Assembly (NCBI GenBank): GCA_026874595.1 | Contig: CM049318.1 | Location: 28,362,956-28,426,955 of the forward strand | Reading direction: 5' to 3' | DNA from: Sipunculus nudus | Taxonomy: Eukaryota > Annelida > Sipuncula > Golfingiida > Sipunculidae | DNA: 64,000 nucleotides | Shown: positions 22,352 through 33,689 of the stretch, in pieces | Numbering within the stretch: the first letter of the stretch is position 1 | Layout: each line of letters opens with the position of its first letter | Made by a program: the position numbers and the translations under genes | The notes under the pieces: generated by a model | Seen by the model: the letters and a program-made list of their open reading frames with translations, nothing else | Database searches by the model: none | What the model was told of the DNA's origin: nothing

Positions 22352-24379
22352 ATGCAGTGGACATTACCCAATGTCCAAGACGAAATTCTCCATATCATGG
22401 CTAAGGCTGTTTTGAAAAGCATATCAAATGATGTGAAAAAGTGTCCAGGATATTCAATTATCGTCAATCAAATGTCAGACAAGGGAGCCATTACAGATGA
22501 CGGGACTCAAATATTCACCATGTGTAACACGGTAGCACAGGCTCTGCACAACCTGACCATGCTATACTATGTCTGTGATCTAGATTATACAGAGATCTTC
22601 TCTCAGATCTTGGGGCTAATCCAGCATTTTGTTTTGAAAGACACCATTGATTTTTCAAAACATTTTTTAAATAAATGTACTTAATTATAGTTCAAACTTG
22701 AATTACCCATTGTCCAAGACGAAATTCTCCATATCATGGCTAAGGCTGTTTTGGAAAGCATATCAAATGATGTGAAAAAGTGTCCAGGATATTCAATTAT
22801 CGTCAATCAAATGTCAGACAAAGGAGACATTACAGATGACGGGACTCAAATATTCACCAAGTGTAACACGGTAGCACAGGCTCTGCACAACCTGGCCATG
22901 CTATACTATGTCTGTGATCTAGATTATACAGAGATCTTCTCTCAGATCTTGGGGCTAATCCAGCATTTTGTTTTGAAAGACACCACTGATTTTTCAAAAC
23001 AATGTTCAAATAAATGTATTTAATTATAGTTCAAACTTGAATTACCCATTGTCCAAGACGAAATTTTCCATATCATGGCTAAGGTTGTTTTGGAAAGCAT
23101 ATCAAATGATTGAAAAAAGTGTCCAGGTTATTCAGTCATCGTCAATCAAATGTCAGACAAAGGAGCCATTACAGATGACGGGACTCAAATATTCACCATG
23201 TGTAACACGGTAGCACAGGCTCTGCACAACCTGGTCATGCTATACTATGTCTGTGATCTAGATTATACAGAGATCTTCTCTCAGATCTTGGGGCTAATCC
23301 AGCATTTTGTTTTGAAAGACACCACTGATTTTTCAAAACAATGTTCAAATAAATGTACTTAATTATAGTTCAAACTTGAATTACCCATTGTCCAAGACGA
23401 AATTTTCCATATCATGGCTAAGGTTGTTTTGGAAAGCATATCAAATGATTGGAAAAAGTGTCCAGGTAATTCAATCATCGTCAATCAAATGTCAGACAAA
23501 GGAGTCATTACAGATGACGGGACTCAAATATTCACCATGTGTAACATGGTAGCACAGGCTCTGCACAACCTGGCCATGCTATACTATGTCTGTGATCTAG
23601 ATTATACAGAGATCTTCTCTCAGATCTTGGGGCTAATCCAGCATTTTGTTTTGAAAGACACCACTGATTTTTCAAAACAATGTTCAAATAAATGTACTAA
23701 ATTATAGTTCAAACTTGAATTACCTATTGTCCAAGACAAAATTCTCCATATCATGGCTAAGGTTGTTTTGGAAAGCATATCAAATGATTGGAAAAAGTGT
23801 CCAGGATATTCAATTATCGTCAATCAAATGTCAGACAAAGGAGCCATTACAGATGACGGGACTCAAATATTCACCAAGTGTAACACAGTAGCACAGGCTC
23901 TGCACAACCTGGACATGCTATACTATGTCTGTGATCTAGATTATACAGAGATCTTATCTCAGATCTTGGGGCTAATCCAGCATTTTGTTTTGAAAGACAC
24001 CACTGATTTTTCAAAACAATGTTCAAATAAATGTACTTAATTATAGTTCAAACTTGAATTACCCATTGTCCAAGACAAAATTCTCCATATCATGGCTAAG
24101 GTTGTTTTGGAAAGCATATCAAATGATGTGAAAAAGTGTCCAGGATATTCAATATTCGTCAATCAAATGTCAGACAAAGGAGCCATTACAGATGACGGGA
24201 CTCAAATATTCACCATGTGTAACACGGAAGCACAGGCTCTGTACAACTTGATCATGCTATACTATGTCTGTGATCTAGATTATACAGAGATCTTCTCTCA
24301 GATCTTGGGGCTAATCAAGCATTTTGTTTTGAAAGACACCACTGATTTTTCAAAACAATGTTCAAATAAATGTACTTAA
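22352..24379 (+). repeat. Six tandem 339-bp units of a DUF4371-type transposase fragment
   Basis: The ATGGCTAAG start recurs at 22397, 22736, 23075, 23414, 23753 and 24092: five intervals of exactly 339 bp (113 codons). Most units keep an ORF of about 95 codons with MAKAVLESISNDVKK, then VNQMSDKG, GTQIFTMCNTVAQAL and a tail ending SNKCT before TAA. The first part resembles the start of the DUF4371/hAT (ZMYM-type) transposase segment, where IMVDETTD would follow. The acidic DETTD is replaced, so no activity is likely. Unit 3 has a TGA at its V/W codon. The array ends at TTGCAG. Confidence 0.85.
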
Positions 24380-24389
24380 TTATTTTGCA

Positions 24390-24770
24390 GTCAGGGCCAT
24401 TTCCAGTATTTTTGACCAATCACAGATAATTTAACATTTGGAGCGGGATTTGTATTAACCTAGTTATATAAAGGCCACCATCAGCGTTGTATTCACTTGC
24501 TGCCTCGCTGATTGTATATTTGAATTCCACCTTCCACCCCTCCTCCAGTTCCTCCGATCTGGAGATTACCTTTGATGGGATATCAAACATGAATGTAACA
24601 TATTTATGAATGTACCATATTTATATGAATCTGTATACGGTTGGGCGTGTTAAGCCCCACCCTGTTGCAGGGCAGCAATGATGCCCTGTTTTTGTAAATA
24701 TTATTGAAATAAATTTCATGTAAATTGGCTTATGGCCCTTACCATCAAACAGTTTTTGATTTTCCCTAAA
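24390..24770 (+). repeat. Possible LTR or promoter/terminator segment
   Basis: TATATAAAGG at 24464 and AATAAA near 24710, about 245 bp apart, give the promoter-then-polyA order of an LTR. No partner copy or TG...CA ends were found, so this is weak. Confidence 0.25.
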
Positions 24771-24889
24771 CGTATTGCTATATGTGTGTGTGTGTGAGTG
24801 TGAGCATAAAATAGGTTTAGATATGAAGCAAGTCGTTTTTTCACTCTTGTGTGTGACAATGCAGATGATGTCACAGTCATACTGTGTTC

Positions 24890-25760
24890 ATATACAGGTA
24901 CAGTTTAACATTGCTGGACAGACTCTGCATTTAGCACTAGCCATATTTTCTGATATAAAGAAAAGTTACCACTATCAACCACTAGGTGAAGATATGTTAA
25001 CAAAGCTGAGATTTGGCCTTTGCACATGTGCTAAATCACATTAGATGCAAGTATAAGGCCAACAAGCTCACAGGTGAAGTGTCTGCAATGCTGCTGAGCA
25101 GGACATTCAGCAGCAATGACTGCCCAAAAGATGTGCTCCATATTTTATGCTCGCAATACAGAAGTTTACAATTTAAACATTGAACAACTTTCAAATGTCT
25201 GTTCTGAGACCCTCACAATTGAGGAAGTAGACATGGTCATGACACAAAATATAGAAAAGAGAAAGAAAACCCCTGTAGCCAAGCCTAACACAAGTCTTAG
25301 AGAGCAATTCAGTCTGGCAGTTGGTGCCCGTGTGATGCTTACAACAAACCTAGATGTGCTTGATGGTCGACTGTGCAATGGTGTAATTGGCACAATACAA
25401 ATGATAGTAAAGGGTACTATGCCTCTGGGAATGCCACTGGGATGTTGGGTTTTGTTTGACAATGAAAGAGTAGGAAGAAATGCCAGAACATTAAGCCCTG
25501 CTCCAGGTAGTTATTATCCAAAAAGTATATAAATTAAGCTTCATACTGAAAACTCCTTTCACCAAAATGTAAAGGTGACAAGACATCAATTTCCTCTGTG
25601 TCTTCCATGGGTGTGTACAGTCCACAAAACACAAAGCATGACAGTAGATTCTGGTGTAATTTCTCTTGACCATGTGTTTCTACCTGGAATGGTGTGTGTC
25701 GCTCTCAGCAGAATAAGAACTCTAGGAGGATTATACAGTATGTGTCTGGGGATAAAATAA
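24890..25760 (+). pseudogene. Helitron/Pif1-type helicase relic
   Basis: Broken frames carry helicase motifs in order. FNIAGQTLHLAL with YQPLGEDMLTKLR corresponds to the region after the Walker A lysine. LSRTF...NDCPKDVLHI then FYARNTEVYNLN follows. EQFSLAVGARVMLTTNLDV then DGRLCNGVIGTI comes next. Last is FPLCLPWVCTVHKTQSMT, then VCVALSRIRTLGGLY (motifs V and VI). The Walker A and DEAD-like motifs are missing. In Helitrons a Pif1-like 5'-3' helicase is fused to a Rep nuclease; no Rep part is seen, so a stand-alone Pif1 retrocopy cannot be excluded. At least two frame breaks make it inactive. Confidence 0.7.
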
Positions 25761-26014
25761 GAGTGACAGGGAGACATTATACTAAATTAAGTTGCTAAGA
25801 TGTCATCATACAGTTGTCAATGTTGTTTTGAAATGTAAAACTGTTCAGTACAATGAACGAGATGAATCATAACAGATTTGATGGAAAATTCAATAACTCC
25901 TGATATCACAAGTACATAAACCAATGTTCACATATCAGACAATGTTAGAAACTCTCTCAAAGTGTTTGGCAGAAAGCATTACTACAATAAATTTCAAAAA
26001 CCTTCAGAAGAAAA

Positions 26015-26018
<4 letters not shown>

Positions 26019-26087
<69 letters not shown>
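26019..26087. repeat. (TA)n microsatellite
   Basis: About 68 bp of uninterrupted TA. Confidence 0.98.
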
Positions 26088-26091
<4 letters not shown>

Positions 26092-26587
26092 CTGTCACTA
26101 TCCCAGCGTAGACTATCACATTTGGTTTACTGTTTCTGTAACTTGTTATGTCATCCTTATCTGAAAATCTTGTAAACTCATCAGAAGTGTCCTCTTCACT
26201 GGATGATCTAATCATAAGACTGGCTTTGATGACATTTATTATTTCCCACATTAAAATAGACTGATACAGCTCTTAAACCTCCAAGCGTGCTAACCAGTCA
26301 ATGTCAGAAAGGCAGAACAACATGTCTGTGATGAGTGATGAGTGAGAATACCACCTGAATGCAGTCACAGGGAATGGCAACAATGAGAGAAAGGCCTTGC
26401 TGTCTTTGGCAGGAGGTTACAGCTGGAACTGTAACTTTAAATGTGCAAGTGGGAAGATGGCAACAACTGCCATACACAGGATTGGATTCATCCATACTAT
26501 GTATCTGGTGAATCGCCTTGATCCAAGTCAATACCACGACAGATTTATAGACAGGTTTCAGTTTATAGACAGGGAAAAAGGGGAAGA

Positions 26588-27066
26588 TGGACAACTTGGA
26601 GCTAGACTTGTTTGACAATGTGTCAACAGTGGACATTGAGGCCACATTTGATCAACCTGACCACAGTAGATAATCTGGCAAAACTTGGTTTTACTTCACT
26701 GGACTCTCTGGATCTCCTTCAACCAGAGGATATGACCACTAAAATTTCTCGTGGTCAGGGGAGGTTAGTCATCAAGGCTGTCTCACATTTACAAACAACA
26801 TCGTCACCAGGCCTTTACCTATCTGCCATGCACGGGGACCATGACATCCCATTAACAGAAACAGCAGCACATAAAATGCTGCACACTGCTGGCCAGCAAC
26901 CTCAAAATAATGAAACTGACAATGATGGAACCCGGCAACCTGGTAATCAGGTCAACCCAAGGAAACCCGCAACCATCCAGTCACTGAAGCAAATGCAAGC
27001 AGTGGGAAACCAGCTAGGTTACAAACACCAAAGGTCAAGCTACTCGACTATGGTGGGACAGAGATA
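26588..27066 (+). pseudogene. Hypothetical transposon protein with SAM-like helical segment
   Basis: One frame starts MDNLELDLFDNVSTVDI. After a frame change near 26650 the second frame reads TVDNLAKLGFTSLDSL, then LLQPEDMTTKISRGQ. The spacing (helix, LGF..L..L, PEDM, basic RGQ, L..A) is like a SAM domain. The tail is glutamine/asparagine rich. It may be a gag-like ORF of a retroelement; the gag relic at 27401 lies close by, but a link is unproven. Confidence 0.35.
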
Positions 27067-27400
27067 AAGCGACATGGACAATGTGAACCATGAGCAAATA
27101 AAACCCATAAGCACAACCTAAGTATTGGTTTTGATTGTGTGTTAGAGATGTGATAATCTAGCAGTTATAACCACATGTGATTAAAGGGATATCTTTTTAT
27201 CCATCTTGGTAACTATTTTGAGAAATTAACATTGCTGTTTTTAGTAAATCACCCATCATCTGCGAACACAATAACTAAATTTGTTCCAATGAAGACGGAA
27301 CACTTACCAATGAAACCACTGACCACTGCATAGTAATTTATCAGTGATTTAAAGAAAAGCAGCACTCCCTTCCTTCTGACCTACAAATCTATCATGCAAA

Positions 27401-27870
27401 ATGGCTGCCCATAACGGAAAAGTAAGTCTATTTGATGAAGCACAGAACACCTGGCCCTCTTACCTAGAAAGACTGGATCAGTTCTTATTAGTCAACGACA
27501 TCAACTATGAGAGAAAGTACTGGGTATCCCTTCATTAATGGGTGCCAAAAATACAATTTACTGAGACATCTTATTGCCCCTGAAAAGCCAGTCGAGTGCA
27601 CATACAAGCAGATCACTGATGTGCTGGGTCAGCACTATGCCCCAAGGCCAATAATAATAGCAGAGCAGTTTAGGTTTCACTTGCGACCAAAGCCCCGGGC
27701 TTGTGTTGTATGTCAACTTCTCCATCGAGATACATAATACATACCTGTTGAGTGCCTAGCTCAATTTGAAACATTAGTACATAAAGCCACCTACAGGGGG
27801 TGACCCAAGAACTTAACCTATTTGTCTCTCATGTAAGAATCAGCAAGGCTGAAGCCTTTGAGGATTGCTA
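27401..27870 (+). pseudogene. Ty3/gypsy gag relic
   Basis: It starts MAAHNGKVSLFDEAQ, then TWPSYLERLDQFLL. After a frameshift at about 27505 come NLLRHLIAPEKPVE, TYKQITDVLGQHY and FRFHLRPKP. The W..Y.ERL..F, LL..L..P..P, TY..I...L..HY, RF..R pattern is the capsid region of Ty3/gypsy Gag. The initiating ATG is at 27401. Later parts have stops; no zinc knuckle is seen. Confidence 0.65.
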
Positions 27871-29274
27871 ATAAAATCCATTGTCAGATCTATCTGTTTT
27901 GAGTGAAATATCAACACCATTGATGTTCCGTTCCTGTGAGGACGTGACCAGATGTTATGTACGGAATGTGAATCAGACTGCGGTCTCAGCCGGGGCTCTT
28001 CATTGGGTTAGGAAGGTGAACAAAGCATTCTGTGATCCGTAAGGGCTACCCCTCCCTGTAAATCCTCAGACTGGGCTGCCTGTCTAGCCTGATTCTTGCA
28101 ATGATTTGAGCACTGCTTGCGACAGCAGGACAAGCCTTGATGGATGCCACATGGATAAGGCCATAAGCAGTGGAAAATTGTGTGCACAAAATCTTTTAAA
28201 TAAAACGTATTGTTCAGTGGCAGACAACAGGAAGGAACTGATATCTTTTAAAATATCAATCTTGGAACATATACAATGTTTTATTTTATGTTCAATATGA
28301 AGTCTTGTCTATGTTACTCTTTGACTTTGCAAATTTGGCTCTTATGGGAACTCAAATTCATAAAAAATTTATTTTTGTGATATTTTCCCACTTTGTGAAT
28401 ATCACTAATGGAAACCCCCAAGAACAAAAAGGCAACCACAGTATTTCATTTTTTTTACCAAGAAACAAGACAATTCCTCCTCCTTGGAAGAGGATGAAGA
28501 GCCCTATTATTGGACACTGATGATCATGATGAAGTGTATACCAGAGATGCTTTATACAGATGATGAAGGGGTAAACCAAGGGTTGGAGATCTGCACTGTA
28601 ATTTTTTAGGACTTATAGCTATGGAGTCCCCAGAACAGAAAAAGTAGCCTAATATACAGTGCGGGGAAAATATTGAGAAAGTTCAACAGAGAAAGTGACC
28701 AAGAAATAGTTTCTCAGAAAGAGTCAAAAGGTTGAAACACGTTTGTAAAGCCAAAAGTTGTAAACATAGCATCCACCAAGAAAAAGGATATAATGTTTAT
28801 CCTGCCTAAACCAATATGCAAAGGATCTACAGCACAGTCCGAAGAAGGTGTTGTTATTCTGATTGGTTTCAGAAACCTGGATTTGCGTTAAATGATTTAC
28901 ATCTAACTATCCATGATGACAAATTTGTAGCTCAGCTAAACCTTAACCTTATTTACGGGATCTCTGAATGGTGACTTTATAAGCTGAGCTGGAGATTAGG
29001 CCCAAAGAACTTCCATGTTGCTGTATTCCACTGCCCTGGAAAGACTGATATACTCTGTAGTGATGAAAATTGAAAATGGACAGGTGTGTTTTGTAGGGCA
29101 AGACAGTACTGATAAGAGACTGGGTAGCAGGGAGGGTCTGTACTGTGGGGTATAAATTCCTGGCCTGATCAGTCTGACACCAGTCTGCCCTTGTCATCAG
29201 CACAAAGAAGACACCTTGTTGAACACATATATATATTCCAGCCAGTATCAAGAAACTTTAGAGAAACAAGTAGA
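27871..29274. other. No gene recognised
   Basis: Short hydrophobic or low-complexity frames only. The longest, on the minus strand at 28949-29251, has no motif. Confidence 0.4.
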
Positions 29275-29470
29275 AAACCCCCCATTCCCCTCCCTGTGAA
29301 TGGTGGTTTTGTTAGTACACGTATGTCAGCTTTTCTGTATTATGGAGAATATTCTCTGTTAGCATTCAAACACCAGAAGCCCCACTTACAAAATTTTCCC
29401 TAAGTTGGCCTATCATCGCCCACTTCCGCCTCATTCTCGGTATCTAGGTCATACCTCGTTTTGATATAAA
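29275..29470 (+). mobile_element. Half copy of the palindromic element
   Basis: From AACCCCCCATTCCC through GTGAATGGTGGTTTTGTTAG and the following GCATT..., then CCTATCATCGCCCA and TATCTAGGTCATACC, it matches 20164-20345 with many substitutions. The right inverted arm is absent. A local pair CAAACACCAGAAG / CTTCTGGTGTTT (29367-29492) gives a separate small fold. Confidence 0.7.
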
Positions 29471-29699
29471 CACTTATTCTTCTGGTGTTTCGGCTAGATG
29501 GAAGTCTCGACGGGTTCCTCCCGTTCGTCTGTTGATTGCATTCACGCGTTAGGGGTTCACTTACTGAGAGTATTTTTCTGGTTTTCCCTTGGCTGCCATG
29601 GAAGACTCTTGGGCTTGTTCCTCCTGTGGTATGTTGCTTCCTCATTGGGAAACCCACCCCACTTGTCTGAACACATTGTCATGGACATGCCCTAAATTT

Positions 29700-30400
29700 G
29701 GATGTGACTGATGCAACAAAGGGATCAAAGTTGCTTTTAGATGCACTTGACATCACATATGAAATATGCAAGCTGATAAAGTTTTCACTATAGCGTCAAG
29801 GTCTGCTGGAGGATATCAAATGAAGCATTAACTTGGAAGCAGCAAGTCTGAAAGTGATTTGTCCAACTTATTAGACCATGCGTAAGCATAGGTTTGATCG
29901 CATCATTGCCAACTATGAAGCTCTTCTCCTAGAATGGGATGCCTGTCTCGAGGACACACTGGATTCTGAAACGAGAGCCAGGATAATAGGTCTGAAGGCA
30001 CAAATGGAGAAGTTTGAATACTTGTTTGTTCTCCATCTTGGTGTCAGTGTCTACAATTTGTCAAAGACATTGCAGAAATCCTGCATGTCTGCATCACAGG
30101 GACAAAAAAACATTAACTTGGTTACAGCAGTGACAGTAGAAATTCTTAAAAATATGACAAATGATGCCAAATTTGACCAGGTGTATGAAAACTTTCTTTG
30201 CAAGTCCACAGAGCTTAAACTGTCTGAACCCCAACTGCCAAGACAGCAAAGAGCACCAAAGTGTTTCTAGGTGGGTACAGGGCAACTATCCTTCTTGTCT
30301 TCACCAAAGGAGCATAGTACTTCGAGGTATTAGACTTAGCCATTAATGCTATCTACCATCATTTTGACCTTGTGTCAGACAACAAACCATACCAGCCAAG
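29700..30400 (+). pseudogene. ZMYM/DUF4371-type (hAT-like) transposase, C-terminal half
   Basis: Broken frames give KLLLDALDITYEICKLI, a degraded ICPTRWTMRKH-like motif, then NYEALLLEWDACLED. MEKFEYLFVLHLGV and LSKTLQKSCMSAS follow, and the frame ends in ELKLSEPQLPRQQRAPK. This is the later half of zinc finger MYM-type 1-like, hAT-derived proteins: CPTRWT.R, then Y..L...W, M..F...LG, LS.TLQ, EP.LPR.R.PK. Stops around 29796-29877 interrupt the first part. The largest open part is 29878-30270 (130 codons). Confidence 0.65.
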
Positions 30401-30669
30401 AGACTTCTGCATTATGTAAATCTTAGAGAGTGATTAAAACAAAGGGTATAATCAGGAAAAGGGCATTCTTGGCTAAATGGTATGAAGATTATCAGTGGCT
30501 TACATTTTGTACCACGAAAAGTAAAGCAATCTATTTAGTCTGTTGTTCTGCATATAGAAAACAGTTAATTAACTTTAGCAAGAATGCTGATCAAGCCTTC
30601 AGGACAGCAGGGTTCAATTATTGAAAACAAGCAACTGTACGATTTTAAGAACATGAACAGTGTCATGTT

Positions 30670-31610
30670 TTAAAGATGGATCTAAAGAAGGAAGATTTTG
30701 AGGTCCTCATGAGGTAACATCAGGTGAGGGATCAGGTAAATCACCAAAAGGCATTCATGACCCAATTAGAATCACTGCAGTATTTGCTAAGACAGGGACA
30801 GTGCATCAGAGGTCATGAAGAAATTGAAAGTAACTTAGTACAGTTACTAATGCTGTGCCAGTCTGACATACCTGAAATGAGGCAATGGCTAAATGATAAA
30901 AGGTACATGTCACCACAAATAATAAATGATCTGATTACCCTACTTGAAAACAAGGTACTCAGGTCACTGCTGTGTGAAATGGAATCTGCATGAAATAGCA
31001 TTATTGCAAATGAAGTAACAGACATCACAAGCCAGGAACCGTTTAACATATCCATCAGATATGTTAATGATAAATATTAAGTTTTTGAAGAGTCACTGTG
31101 ATTTTTTCCAAGTCCACTCCATATCAAGTGATAATTTCTGTGCGGCATTGAAGGATATATTGGTTAGATTTGCACTGCCAATAACCAACTGTGTAGGTCA
31201 AGCAAATGATGGTGCTAGCAATATGCAAGGCTGCTGATCTGGACTTGCAACACAAATCATACGAGAGAAAAAGGCTGCAATTAAAGTCCGTCTTGCTCAC
31301 TGCATCAATCTGTGCTTACAAGAGTTGCCAAGATCCTTTAAACCAGTGCGTGATGCCTTGGACCTGGTTAGAGAGAAAACAAAAACTCATCAAGTTTTCA
31401 CTCAAATGTGCACATTTGTTTGCTGTTATGCAAATGAGGACACCAAATGCCCCTTCTCTTAAACCTCTGTGTCAAACCAGGGGGACAGTAAGGACTGCAG
31501 CCATTGATTTAGTACTTAAGAACTATGATCCTCTGCTTGAGATCCTTGAATGAGTAAGCAAAGGATATGATGACTATGCCAAGCATGAATGGACCTAATG
31601 TGAACTGGTC
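30670..31610 (+). pseudogene. ZMYM/DUF4371-type (hAT-like) transposase, N-terminal half
   Basis: QLESLQYLLRQGQCIRGHEE, NLVQLLMLCQSDIPEM and YMSPQIINDLITLLENK are DUF4371. IIANEVTDITSQEPFNIS holds the DETTD-like catalytic segment with the first D changed. After a frame break come VGQANDGASNM, IREKKAAIKVRLAHCINLC, VRDALDLVREKTKTHQVF and finally AAIDLVLKNYDPLLEIL. The order matches one transposase up to where the fragment at 29700-30400 begins, but that fragment lies upstream. So there are two separate copies, not one. Stops and shifts are many. Confidence 0.65.
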
Positions 31611-31784
31611 AGTTCATGGAACATATTTAATTCAAGATCAACTGTTAGTTGAGTTGGGAAAATATCACTGAAAGTTGTAGCCTGCATACTGTTGATGGTG
31701 CCTTTCAAAGCTGGGCCACAGCATCAGATAAGCTGCTGACAAGCCTGCAGAGATATATCAAGCAAAGGAGCACACAGTATCACT

Positions 31785-32070
31785 TGGCTACGAAAATGGG
31801 AAGGAGACTTTGATTCTTACCAGGAAAGGTTAGAATCTTACTTCAGAGACATGGAGACTGCTGACACAGCAAAAGTCGACACCCTGATAATGAGATTCAG
31901 TGCGGCTCAATATCAGGTGCTGGAGAATTTGGTTGCCTCAGATACGCCTTCGACTAGGAGTTATCATGACCTCTTTATGGTACTAGCTGAGCATTACGAG
32001 GACAAGAGAAACCCAAGAGCAGAGAAGTCGAAAATCAGGGCTGTCAGTTTAATGCAAGGTTAGACACTGT
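31785..32070 (+). pseudogene. Ty3/gypsy gag relic, second
   Basis: WEGDFDSYQERLESYFRDME, TLIMRFSAAQYQVLENL and YHDLFMVLAEHYEDK match the gypsy capsid pattern. The sequence differs clearly from 27401. It starts where the transposase relic ends. Confidence 0.6.
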
Positions 32071-32274
32071 AAATTTGGGACTGATCTCGATCAAATGGTT
32101 GGACATTATGATATGTAAATATCGTTCAAGGCTGATGAACCAAACTTGCCAGATAATCATATTTTTTCCTCATGCAGCCATATAGTAATACAATTGAAAA
32201 CATGAACCTAAAAAGGCAAGACCTGTGTGCCAGGAAGATTTTCTGACAGTGTTGATAACAGAAAGGAAATAAAC

Positions 32275-32890
32275 TGTTAAAAAGACAACGAGTTGCATAA
32301 GGCAAGGTCAGGAAATTGGAGAATCAGTGTTGAATAAAGCATGTGACCAAGCAGCAGAACTTGAACCGCAAGAAACACAAGTAATAAGACTTATATTAGG
32401 AAGAATTCTGCTAATTATAAGAACATTTGTCATGTAACAAAAAACAGGCACCAATAGATGAACTGTTAGAGTGTGCATAAGCAGCCAAGTAAGTAGCTCC
32501 TATTCTGGCGCAATATCAAAACAATGCTTCATGAGATCGACACTGTGAAATCTGCTAATGCAATTATCTTAACTAATCATCAGAACTGCAATAAAAAGAT
32601 GAAAAAGTATGCCAATCAAACTTGCAGAGCACAAGTCCACAATTTGTAGATTGGAGATATTGTGTTTAATGCCAACACTAAGCATGGCAAACTTGATTCG
32701 AGATACAGCAACAAACGTAATGTTCTCCTGAAAAATATCTCTGGTAACTGATACAAGTGACTGATAATACTGATCTACATGTACCTGATGTACCCAGTAA
32801 TGCTGAACCTAGAAAAACCTGCAGAGGTAGAAGTATGAAAATCCCAGCTCTATTTTAAGACATACAGATGTAGTGGTAACTAGATAACTA
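32275..32890 (+). pseudogene. Ty3/gypsy integrase tail relic
   Basis: Around 32500-32740, broken frames read KKMKKYANQTCRAQVHNL, then IGDIVFNANTKHGKLDSRY and KRNVLLKNISGN, the C-terminal integrase fold (R..vGD.V......GKLD.R). The upstream part 32275-32430 is shared with 37200-37420 (QQKK, EAQVIRL, LGG.LP). It is probably the remains of the same element as the gag at 31785 with the middle deleted. Confidence 0.5.
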
Positions 32891-33689
32891 AATAAATTTT
32901 GTTGTTCTGCATGCTGTTTTCAAGTTATCACAGTCACTATACTATGGATATACCAGTAGCCACCAGATGGCAGCAATGTAACTGATTATTTTAGTGCGCG
33001 CATCCAGTATAATTGAACTGTATTTAGATTAGAGACAGTGATGATCTGTGTAGTAAATTGGTTTTTTTTTTGTTTGTTTATTGCAGTTTTTCACGATGTT
33101 GTATTATGCCGACAATGTACTATAACCAGTACAGTATTAAAGCCATTATTACAACACCAGTTCTTTACACCAGCGTTGCAGAATATGGTGCCGCGTTGGC
33201 TTACACACAGAATTACAACAGCATGGTGAAAGATCCAAAGATTTCAGGTTCAAGGATGTATGTATATTAATCATATATGTCTGTTCAAGAAATTAAGTTT
33301 AGCAAAGAACTAAGATTAATGAAGAAATGATCAACTTTCATCTCTCAATTTTTCCTGGCAAGCAGAATGAATACATTAAATGTGGCACAACCAATGTGAA
33401 AATTACAGCATATAAAAGAAACAAATGCAGCACAAAAGGTAGCATTATTTGCTTTACTCTCTGAGAGAGAGTGCAGCCCTGTGGTAATGTAATTTAAAAT
33501 CTGAACACAAAAAGGCCAAAGCTATACTCAAAGAAATGTTTCTGTGATTGATAATAACTAGAATATCAGCAGAAGCTGACAAAAGCCCTCAGCCAAAAGA
33601 ACAGTGTTTAGAGGTGGTAACAGTAACAAGTACTAAATATCTGTTCTCACATGGATGTATATCTGTACATGTCTCAGTTTTAAATTTAA

